From: JANRKH01 sp033763595
GTDB lineage: Bacteria > Pseudomonadota > Alphaproteobacteria > Rickettsiales > Rickettsiaceae
DNA: 8,035 nucleotides
Assembly (NCBI GenBank): GCA_033763595.1
Contig: JANRKH010000059.1
Coordinates: 1-8,035, forward strand
Direction: 5' to 3'
In this document: positions 1 to 6,039 of the stretch, one piece after another
How positions within the stretch are numbered: position 1 is the first letter of the stretch
Layout of the letters: the number at the start of each line of letters is the position of its first letter
Translations under genes and position numbers: made by a program
The notes under the pieces: generated by a model
Told to the model about the DNA's origin: nothing
The model's input: only the letters and a program-made list of their open reading frames with translations
Database searches by the model: none

Positions 1-347
1 GAGATATAAGATGTACGTAGTTCTGGAGACTCTATTGACACTTCTACTACTTCTCTGTCTCCCTCAAATTCAAGTAAACTATTTACAAGACTAATCAGTA
101 TGTCCTTATTCTCATTACTACAAAATAACATCTTAAATGTAACATCTAAAGTAGGATCTGCATATCTCTCCTGTAATGTGTCATTAATCACTTGATAAGT
201 TTCGAAAGAACTTCGGATCTTTGATGGTGAGTATGATGATGATGTATCTGCTAATGATGAGTGCTTTGATGCCCCTGGTAATGATGATGAAGCTATTGAT
301 GCAGCAGCTGATAATGATTGTGGATCTGATAGTTTTCTTTTAGCCAT
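1..347 (-). CDS. Rpn family (PD-(D/E)XK, PDDEXK_2-like) nuclease/transposase, 5' part only
   Basis: An open frame starts with ATG at 347 and runs off the left edge without a stop, giving 115 complete codons (N-terminal part only). Residues 1-47 are low complexity: 17 of 47 are Ser, mostly TCA codons in runs, starting MAKRKLSDPQ. From residue 61 the pattern RYADPTLDVTFKMLF, then NKDILISLVNSLLEFEGD, matches the start of the Rpn/PD-(D/E)XK transposase-like family, which is abundant in Rickettsiales. Rpn proteins of other bacteria have been linked to DNA cleavage and to recombination or phage defence. The catalytic D and ExK residues would lie beyond the window, so activity and intactness cannot be judged. 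There is no Shine-Dalgarno before the ATG, only an A/T-rich leader. The N-terminal tail looks unlike ordinary family members and may be an added disordered segment. The family call is from recognition of the motif; the role here is unknown. Confidence 0.75.
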   Translation of the reverse strand, partial: MAKRKLSDPQSLSAAASIASSSLPGASKHSSLADTSSSYSPSKIRSSFETYQVINDTLQERYADPTLDVTFKMLFCSNENKDILISLVNSLLEFEGDREVVEVSIESPELRTSYI

Positions 348-383
348 AATTTTAAATATATATTTTGCCATTTATTACAAAAT

Positions 384-451
384 CTAAGATTATTTTCTTT
401 CTAAGATTATTTTCTTTCTAAGATTATTTTCTTTCTAAGATTATTTTCTTT
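384..451. repeat. Four perfect 17-bp tandem repeats
   Basis: The unit CTAAGATTATTTTCTTT occurs four times with no mismatch and no spacer, at 384-400, 401-417, 418-434 and 435-451. A degenerate trace follows at about 452-469 (AGATTATGTTTCTT). On the minus strand the unit is AAAGAAAATAATCTTAG. The array lies 37-104 nt upstream of the Rpn-family ATG, so it would sit in that gene's promoter or leader. The perfect identity suggests recent slippage or active copy-number change. Confidence 0.95.
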
Positions 452-494
452 AAAGAGATTATGTTTCTTAAAGATATTTTACAATTTATAAAAG

Positions 495-512
495 AGATTT
501 CAATAGAAATCT
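495..512 (-). terminator. Weak stem-loop, possible end of the lolD operon transcript
   Basis: AGATTTC (495-501) and GAAATCT (506-512) form a perfect 7-bp stem with a 4-nt loop. Read on the minus strand the stem is followed by CTTTTATAA, a short and interrupted U-tract. The stem is AT-rich and the structure lies about 200 nt past the lolD stop, so it is at best a weak intrinsic terminator. I saw no better candidate closer to lolD. Confidence 0.25.
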
Positions 513-599
513 GCAGGTAAATGTATCATTTAAGTTTCAAACACACGTCTTTCAAATACAACTCTTGTGATTCAAGCTATATATATTCCTGTGATAGAA

Positions 600-608
600 A
601 TTATAACA
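600..608 (-). promoter_or_regulatory. Possible extended -10 promoter toward the Rpn-family gene
   Basis: On the minus strand TGT (608-606) directly precedes a perfect TATAAT (605-600), an extended -10 arrangement. The -35 position is poor (GTTATT at 628-623 with a 17-nt spacer). Transcription would start near 593 and give a leader of about 245 nt containing the hairpin and the 17-bp repeats. In sequence this AT-rich, TATAAT alone is weak evidence. Confidence 0.3.
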
Positions 609-715
609 AATCTTAAGAATTAAATAACACTATGAGAAAGTAACGAAGTCTAATAGATGTTAGGTAAAAGGTGAGCTATACGATAAGTAGTTAAGAATGG
701 GATGTGGTATTAGTA

Positions 716-1393
716 TTAGATTTCTATTAGATCTCCTGATGCAAGTTCAAAACATCTGTCTGCTTTTTTAGCAATATTTGCATCATGAGTTACGAGGATA
801 ACGGTTATCGAGTTTGATCTTGCAATTTCAATGAGTAAGTCAAACACAAGTTTAGCGGATACTTTGTCGAGATTACCAGTAGGTTCATCTGCTAGAATTA
901 AGTCCGGTGAATTAAACATAGCTCGAGCTATTGCAACCCTTTGTTGCTCTCCTCCGGATAGTTGACCTGGAAAATTGAATCGCCTATCGAACAACCCAAG
1001 TTCTTTTAATAATTTATCAGCCCTGCTTGTTGACTCATCGAACTCTTCCCCTGCTATGAGGGCTGGCATCGCAGCATTTTCTCTAGCGTCAAAATCATTT
1101 AAAAGATGATGGCTTTGATACACAAATCCTATCTTTGAAAGTCTTAATATTCTTTTTTCGGAGTCTTTAAGAATCTTGACTCTTTTGCCCAGAAAATAAA
1201 TATCTCCCCCAAATTTTGCATCTAGTAAGCCTGCTATTTGTAACAAAGTAGATTTTCCGCTACCAGAAGACCCGATAATTGAGACTATTTCAGATTTTCT
1301 TACTGTAAGACTTGCAGATTTTAGTACCTCAATCCGATCTGATCCTTGCATATAGTCTTTGCTAATATTTTCTAGTCTTAAAATTTCACTCAT
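716..1393 (-). CDS. lolD: Lipoprotein-releasing system ATP-binding protein LolD
   Basis: This 225-residue ABC ATPase powers release of outer-membrane lipoproteins from the inner membrane, together with LolC/E-type permeases. Visible motifs are Walker A GSSGSGKST (41-49), Q-loop YQSHHLL (Gln93), the ABC signature LSGGEQQRVAIARA (145-158), Walker B LILADEPTGNLD (165-176) with catalytic Glu170, and the H-loop VTHD (His203). Full length and a complete motif set suggest an active enzyme. The general MacB/LolD/FtsE subfamily shares these motifs; the LolD call rests on the permease just upstream, which ends 6 nt before this ATG. No clear Shine-Dalgarno precedes the ATG, so translation is probably coupled to lolC. 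It is the last gene of the seven-gene run. Confidence 0.93.
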   Translation of the reverse strand: MSEILRLENISKDYMQGSDRIEVLKSASLTVRKSEIVSIIGSSGSGKSTLLQIAGLLDAKFGGDIYFLGKRVKILKDSEKRILRLSKIGFVYQSHHLLNDFDARENAAMPALIAGEEFDESTSRADKLLKELGLFDRRFNFPGQLSGGEQQRVAIARAMFNSPDLILADEPTGNLDKVSAKLVFDLLIEIARSNSITVILVTHDANIAKKADRCFELASGDLIEI

Positions 1394-1399
1394 GGTAGT

Positions 1400-2767
1400 T
1401 TAATCGTTTCGAATTGCATCTGCAGGATCAATAGTTGCAGCTTTAAGAGCCGGATAAATAGTTGCAACGACGCATAAACAAAGGCTCATTGCAGAGACTG
1501 AAATAATATTACTTACAACAATTTTTGACGGTAGATGGTAAAGCATATATATAGCTGAATTAAAAATGCTTATGTCGCCAAGATTTTCAAGTAAAATTCT
1601 TATATTATCAATATTATTTGCAAATAAAATACCAAATACAACTCCAAGAAAAGTGCCTATCAGTCCTATTAGTGAGCCATTAATTACAAATATAGTAAGT
1701 ATTTGTCTTTTAGAAGCTCCTATGGTTTTGAGTATGGCAATATCTTTTTTCTTTTCATGTACAAGCATAAAGAGACTTGAGATTATGTTAAATGCCGCAA
1801 CTATTATGATTAAGGATAAAATTGTGTACATTGTTACTCTTTCAATTTTTAACGCATTTAAAAATTGCTGGTTAGCATCCATCCAGGTTGATACATAGTA
1901 GCTATCACCTAAATTATCCATTAGATACTCACTAATGTTTTTTGCAAATGTTTCTGCATTGTCAGCATCTTGTGTATGTATTTCTATTATATTCACAAGA
2001 TTATCTAGGGAGAAAATTTTTTGGGCATTTTCTAAAGAGATGATGATCGTAGAAGAATCGTAATCATACATGGAGCTTGAAAAAATACATGAGACTCTTA
2101 AGGTTTTTTTTCGCGGTAGATTTCCTATTATTGTGCTTACGTTATTTGGTACTAAAATAGCAAATTCATCCCCGACTCTTAGTCCTAGGTTTATTGCGAG
2201 TTCCTTGCCAATTGCTGCGCCATTCTTTTCATATATATCCATCAAACTTCCAGCGACTTGATTATCAGAAATAGCCGGTTTATTTTTGATATCGACATCT
2301 CTAAGGCCTCTCACAATAGCCCCATTAGAATTCGACTTTGAAACTATTAGTGCTTTTTCCTGCACTTGTGGTATTGCGGCAGTTATCCCTGGTAGAGTTT
2401 TTATTTTTTCAGACAAATCTTTATGATCTGCGATAAAAAGACCCTTTGGTCTTGTAATTGTAATATCTCCTCCAAGTCCTATCATATTTGATGTAAACTC
2501 AATATGAAAACCTTCCATTACAGCCATAACGACTATAAGTGCCGCAACTCCAAGCATAACGCCAAGAAGAGAGAAGATTGAGATAAAAGACACAAGCTTG
2601 TTAGTTTTTTTTGCGCTAAAATATCTTAGTGCAATGATAACACAAAATTTTAGACTAAGCGGCGCAGGGTCATCCGCCGTTTGTTTATTAAACTCAAATT
2701 TGGATTCGTTTAATGTAAATTCTTTTATATCATTCATTATTGAATTATTTTGAGTGAACCTGTGCAA
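1400..2767 (-). CDS. lolC: Lipoprotein-releasing system transmembrane protein, LolC/LolE family
   Basis: This inner-membrane permease partners LolD in moving lipoproteins toward the periplasmic carrier. It has the family layout: one N-terminal membrane helix (about 62-84, FISIFSLLGVMLGVAALIVV), a large periplasmic domain (about 86-310), and three C-terminal helices (about 313-337, 357-384, 420-440). The cytoplasmic loop KKKDIAILKTIGASKRQI (339-356) is the typical ATPase-coupling segment. The start used is TTG at 2767, preceded by AAGG about 8 nt upstream and 15 nt after proS. An ATG at 2737 (445 residues) is possible but has no Shine-Dalgarno. About 38 residues precede the usual family start (near CVIIALRYF), an unusual polar extension. 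Only one LolC/E gene is seen, as in many alphaproteobacteria, so a homodimer is likely (inference). Confidence 0.92.
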   Translation of the reverse strand: MHRFTQNNSIMNDIKEFTLNESKFEFNKQTADDPAPLSLKFCVIIALRYFSAKKTNKLVSFISIFSLLGVMLGVAALIVVMAVMEGFHIEFTSNMIGLGGDITITRPKGLFIADHKDLSEKIKTLPGITAAIPQVQEKALIVSKSNSNGAIVRGLRDVDIKNKPAISDNQVAGSLMDIYEKNGAAIGKELAINLGLRVGDEFAILVPNNVSTIIGNLPRKKTLRVSCIFSSSMYDYDSSTIIISLENAQKIFSLDNLVNIIEIHTQDADNAETFAKNISEYLMDNLGDSYYVSTWMDANQQFLNALKIERVTMYTILSLIIIVAAFNIISSLFMLVHEKKKDIAILKTIGASKRQILTIFVINGSLIGLIGTFLGVVFGILFANNIDNIRILLENLGDISIFNSAIYMLYHLPSKIVVSNIISVSAMSLCLCVVATIYPALKAATIDPADAIRND

Positions 2768-2782
2768 GATACTACCTTACAT

Positions 2783-4081
2783 TTATCTATTTAGCAATTT
2801 TAATATATAGTCGAAAATCCTTGATACATCAATTTGTTCAATAGTGCCTGTTCTTCTGTTTTTCATTTCAACTATATTTGTTTCGATATTTTTCTTTCCA
2901 ATTATTACCTGATAAGGCACTCCTATTAAATCATTTATTGCAAATTTATTGCCAGGGCTTTTGTCTGTATCATCTAGTAAGACTTTCACTCCTAAAGAGT
3001 TTAGTGTATCATATATTCTTCTAGATTCCGCGCTACATTTATCATCATTTACTCCTAGGTTTATAACAGATATTTCAAACGGAGCTACGCTTAAAGGCCA
3101 AATTATACCCTTTTCATCGTGATTAGTCTCGATGATTGCACCGACAAGTCTTGAAACGCCTATTCCGTAAGAACCCATCTCAAGGTGTATACTTGCTCCC
3201 GCATTGTCATTTACGCTTGCGTTCATGGATTTTGAGTATTTTGTGCCAAAATAGAACGCATGACCCACCTCTATTCCTCTTTTTTGCTTAATATTTATAC
3301 CCTCAATAGACGAATCTTTGTCCTCAATAGTTTCATCTGTACGTGCGTATAAATTCTGTATCTTTGAGATATCAAGTTTTTCGCTGGATAGTAATTCCTC
3401 ATATTTTTCATCAAAATATATCGCACTTTCTCCTGTCTCTGCAATCACATGAAATTCGTGGTTAAGGTCACCTCCTATTGGTCCTGAGTCAGCCTTTACT
3501 GCAACAAAATTTAAACCTATTTCTTTAAATATATTACAATATGCCTCAAATATTAAATTATATGATCTTAGTGCATCTTCTTTGGTTAAATCAAATGAAT
3601 ATGAGTCTTTCATCAAAAATTCCCTTCCTCTCATCACTCCAAACCTTGGTCTAATTTCATCACGGAATTTCCATTGTATTTGGTAGAGTATTTTTGGAAG
3701 TTCTTTGTATGTTTTGACCGATGATCTAAAGATATCAGTTATAAGCTCCTCGTTTGTTGGGCTAAAAAGAAGATCATGTTCGCTTCTGTCCTTTATTTTG
3801 AGCATCTCTGGTCCGTATGCGTTGAATCTGCCAGATTCATGCCAGATATGTGCTGGTTGAATACAAGGCATTATAAGCTCCTGGCACCCTATGTTGTTTA
3901 GATGTTTTCTTATGATCTTTTGAATATTCTCGAGAACTATCTGACCAAGAGGTAGCCAGCTATATATTCCTGAGACGGCTTGCCTTATCATTCCGCTCCT
4001 AAGCATTAATACATGAGACGCAATATGCGCTTCAGAAGGTATTTCTTTTATTAAAGGTAAAAAAAGTTGTGATAATCTCAT
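2783..4081 (-). CDS. proS: Prolyl-tRNA synthetase, short form without editing domain
   Basis: This class II synthetase of 432 residues charges tRNA-Pro with proline in the cytoplasm. Motif 1 lies around 43-82 (PLGQIVLENIQ to HIWHESGRF), motif 2 at 139-162 (FRDEIRPRFGVMRGREFLMK and on), and motif 3 at 302-316 (MGSYGIGVSRLVGAI). The C-terminal anticodon-binding domain covers about 334-430 (including DDTDKSPGNKFAINDLIGVP). The roughly 180-residue INS editing domain found between motifs 2 and 3 in E. coli ProS is absent; this compact architecture is normal for alphaproteobacteria and Rickettsia. Mischarged alanyl-tRNA-Pro would then need a separate deacylase in trans. The ATG at 4081 lies 13 nt after folE; the leader is A-rich with only a weak AAGA. 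Catalytic motifs look intact. Confidence 0.96.
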   Translation of the reverse strand: MRLSQLFLPLIKEIPSEAHIASHVLMLRSGMIRQAVSGIYSWLPLGQIVLENIQKIIRKHLNNIGCQELIMPCIQPAHIWHESGRFNAYGPEMLKIKDRSEHDLLFSPTNEELITDIFRSSVKTYKELPKILYQIQWKFRDEIRPRFGVMRGREFLMKDSYSFDLTKEDALRSYNLIFEAYCNIFKEIGLNFVAVKADSGPIGGDLNHEFHVIAETGESAIYFDEKYEELLSSEKLDISKIQNLYARTDETIEDKDSSIEGINIKQKRGIEVGHAFYFGTKYSKSMNASVNDNAGASIHLEMGSYGIGVSRLVGAIIETNHDEKGIIWPLSVAPFEISVINLGVNDDKCSAESRRIYDTLNSLGVKVLLDDTDKSPGNKFAINDLIGVPYQVIIGKKNIETNIVEMKNRRTGTIEQIDVSRIFDYILKLLNR

Positions 4082-4094
4082 ATATTTATTTTTC

Positions 4095-4661
4095 TTATCT
4101 AGTCAGTGACATGAATTCTTGTTTTTTTTCATGTTCGCTTGCGAAAATACCAGTAAAATGGAAAGTTTCCATCACGGTTGCTTCCTTTTTAACTCCTCTC
4201 ATAGACATGCACAAATGAGAAGCTCTAATTCTAGTTGCAACGCCCTTAGTTTTTATTGCATCGTGTAGGAAATTAGCAATTTGAATAGTCAGTCTTTCCT
4301 GCATCTGCAGTTTTCGTGAAAATGCCTCAACCACCCTTGCAAGCTTGCTTACTCCTGCAATTTTTTTGCCTGGTATATATCCAATATCAACAGTCCCAAC
4401 AAATGGAAGCATATGATGTTCACATAGAGATGCGAACTTTATATCTCTAAGGAGTATTATATTTTCGAATGCGTAGTTATTAGTAAAAGATTCTCCAAAA
4501 ATATCTTCTGGGTTTATTTTATAGCCACAAAAAAGCTCTTCATAGCTTTTTATAACCCTTTCTGGGGTTTTTATAAGTCCCTCTCTATTTACATCTTCGC
4601 CAATATATTCCAATATTATTCTGATTGCATCAATCGCTTCTTCTTTTGTTATTTGTGTCAT
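4095..4661 (-). CDS. folE: GTP cyclohydrolase I (FolE)
   Basis: This 188-residue enzyme converts GTP to 7,8-dihydroneopterin triphosphate, the first step of folate (and queuosine precursor) synthesis. The zinc-site cysteines and histidine are present: Cys80 and His83 in SLCEHHMLPFVG, and Cys151 in SHLCMSMRGV. The catalytic histidines corresponding to E. coli His112 and His179 are His82 and His149. GEDVNREGLIKTPERV (21-36) is the conserved N-terminal segment and fixes the ATG at 4661. The gene starts 32 nt inside the 3' end of the upstream membrane-protein gene and lacks a clear Shine-Dalgarno, so translational coupling is likely. Length and motifs are those of a complete type IA enzyme. Confidence 0.97.
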   Translation of the reverse strand: MTQITKEEAIDAIRIILEYIGEDVNREGLIKTPERVIKSYEELFCGYKINPEDIFGESFTNNYAFENIILLRDIKFASLCEHHMLPFVGTVDIGYIPGKKIAGVSKLARVVEAFSRKLQMQERLTIQIANFLHDAIKTKGVATRIRASHLCMSMRGVKKEATVMETFHFTGIFASEHEKKQEFMSLTR

Positions 4662-6039
4662 TAATTTTGAGTTTATATGTTACTATGCTGCGAGCGCAAA
4701 TATAAACAAAAAGTAAACCTCCTGCAATAGCAATTAATCCTCCAAGTCCCATAATTCCCATAGATATTTTTGCGCTAGCAGGCAAAATTGCCCCAGGAGA
4801 CTTTCTGAGCGCTCCGTATCCGCCTGAATATGCGAGGGCAAGTATATGAATTATTTGCCCAAATGAGTAAATCTGAATTTGCCAAATCGCGAGTCTAAAA
4901 TTGATTTTGCAGTATAACTGATTAGTTTTTAGATAAATATAACCCATAAAAGCTATAGTGATGCCAACTATTGAGCCGTGATAATGCGCAGGCACAACAA
5001 GATTAATGCTATTTATTAATAATCCAATTATTCCGCCCACTAAAAAAAGTAAGAGCGAGAAGATAAATGAGTATGATTTTAACTTAGTAATAGAAATATC
5101 TTCGCGGACTTGCCATGATGAATTGTTTGTGGTGTCTATAGACTTAGAGTTGAATTTGCTTTTAAAATGTGAGGGAAGAGTGCTGATATTGAAATATGTG
5201 CTATATATTTGTGAGTAGTTTAAATAATAATACTCGTAATAAGCAATTATCATGCTCGTCATTGCAAGTAAAAAGCTAATGCCCCCAAATATGCGCATAT
5301 GATTTGTAAAAAAAGAGATATAATATTCACTGTCAATTGCAAGATATAGTTGTGGTATTAATACTGGAGTTGCAAGTAAAGTGTTTAACCAAAGAATAAG
5401 AGAAAGTGGTATGTATTTATTCGCTCCACTAAAGAAATAATACCAAGTGACGATGAGTCCGTCTACGAATAAAAACTGAAGTATATGACCTGGTGCCCAG
5501 AATAATAATTCATAAAAATGATGAGTATCTATTTGGTAATCAAGCAAAGTGAGCTTGTACTCAGAAATAGCAAAAGATATGGATGTAGCTACTCCAAGGA
5601 TACCTATAGATTTTAAGTTAGACTTATCGCTTATTGACGAAATAAACGAGATTATCGTAAAACATGAAAAGAAAATTCCTATAGCTACAATAAAGAAAAT
5701 ATTATGTAGAATAGGTACATAATTATTCAAGTAAGGTTTCTTTTCGCCAAAAAAAATTGAACTACAAATTAGGACTAAACTTAAAAATAAGAAATTTTGT
5801 AGTAAACCTATGATATACTCCCATTTTTCTGTTATTCCACCTGACATTATCATCATCATAAAAGTTACCATCCAAAATAGCACAGACAAATCAACATGAA
5901 TGATCAGAGCGGTTTTAAAGACTGACTCATCAAATAACCCCGCCCAAATTGGAGTTCTGAGGATAACGATTAATATCGAAAAAACGCCTGCTACAGCAAT
6001 TGATGATATACTAAGTTCAATCCATTTATTTTGAATCAT
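4630..6039 (-). CDS. Heme-copper-oxidase subunit I-like polytopic membrane protein
   Basis: This 469-residue, very hydrophobic protein has about 11-12 predicted membrane helices. It resembles the proteobacterial proteins usually annotated as cbb3-type cytochrome c oxidase subunit I, for example LLFWAPGHILQFL (178-190), VVPAHYHGSIVG (348-359) and LAYSGGYGALRKSPG (402-416). Candidate heme and metal ligands are His48 (helix 2), His185 (helix 6), His352 and His354 (an HxH pair), and His398. Where canonical oxidases have the two adjacent CuB histidines (THHM-like), this protein reads TNHM, with Asn246 and one His247, so the CuB site may be incomplete. No other oxidase subunit is nearby, so true oxidase function is doubtful. 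The ATG at 6039 overlaps rnc by 14 nt and is served by a strong Shine-Dalgarno lying in the palindromic element. The fold call is from motif recognition; the function is unknown. Confidence 0.75.
   Translation of the reverse strand: MIQNKWIELSISSIAVAGVFSILIVILRTPIWAGLFDESVFKTALIIHVDLSVLFWMVTFMMMIMSGGITEKWEYIIGLLQNFLFLSLVLICSSIFFGEKKPYLNNYVPILHNIFFIVAIGIFFSCFTIISFISSISDKSNLKSIGILGVATSISFAISEYKLTLLDYQIDTHHFYELLFWAPGHILQFLFVDGLIVTWYYFFSGANKYIPLSLILWLNTLLATPVLIPQLYLAIDSEYYISFFTNHMRIFGGISFLLAMTSMIIAYYEYYYLNYSQIYSTYFNISTLPSHFKSKFNSKSIDTTNNSSWQVREDISITKLKSYSFIFSLLLFLVGGIIGLLINSINLVVPAHYHGSIVGITIAFMGYIYLKTNQLYCKINFRLAIWQIQIYSFGQIIHILALAYSGGYGALRKSPGAILPASAKISMGIMGLGGLIAIAGGLLFVYICARSIVTYKLKINDTNNKRRSD

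Larger units (their letters stand above)
348..715. other. Intergenic region between lolD and the Rpn-family gene
   Basis: This 368-nt AT-rich stretch has no credible gene. The longest small frame I checked, the plus-strand ATG at 461, stops after 19 codons. It holds four perfect 17-bp tandem repeats (384-451), a 7-bp stem-loop (495-512) and a possible minus-strand extended -10 box (600-608). It must contain the end of the lolD transcript and probably the start of the Rpn-gene transcript, since both genes read leftward. Nothing RNA-gene-like (tRNA cloverleaf, CRISPR) was seen. Confidence 0.7.

Noticed and set aside
650..663. CTAA/TTAG inverted repeat as a lolD terminator
   Set aside because: A 4-bp AT-rich stem without a U-tract is not a credible terminator.
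1566..1898. 110-codon plus-strand frame opposite lolC
   Set aside because: Shadow of membrane-protein coding on the other strand; hydrophobic by complement, without a start signal.
2660..2679. CGGCG/CGCCG inverted repeat in the lolC 5' region as a second palindromic element
   Set aside because: Only 5 bp of stem with a 10-nt loop and no extended arms or shared ends with the 6041-6187 element.
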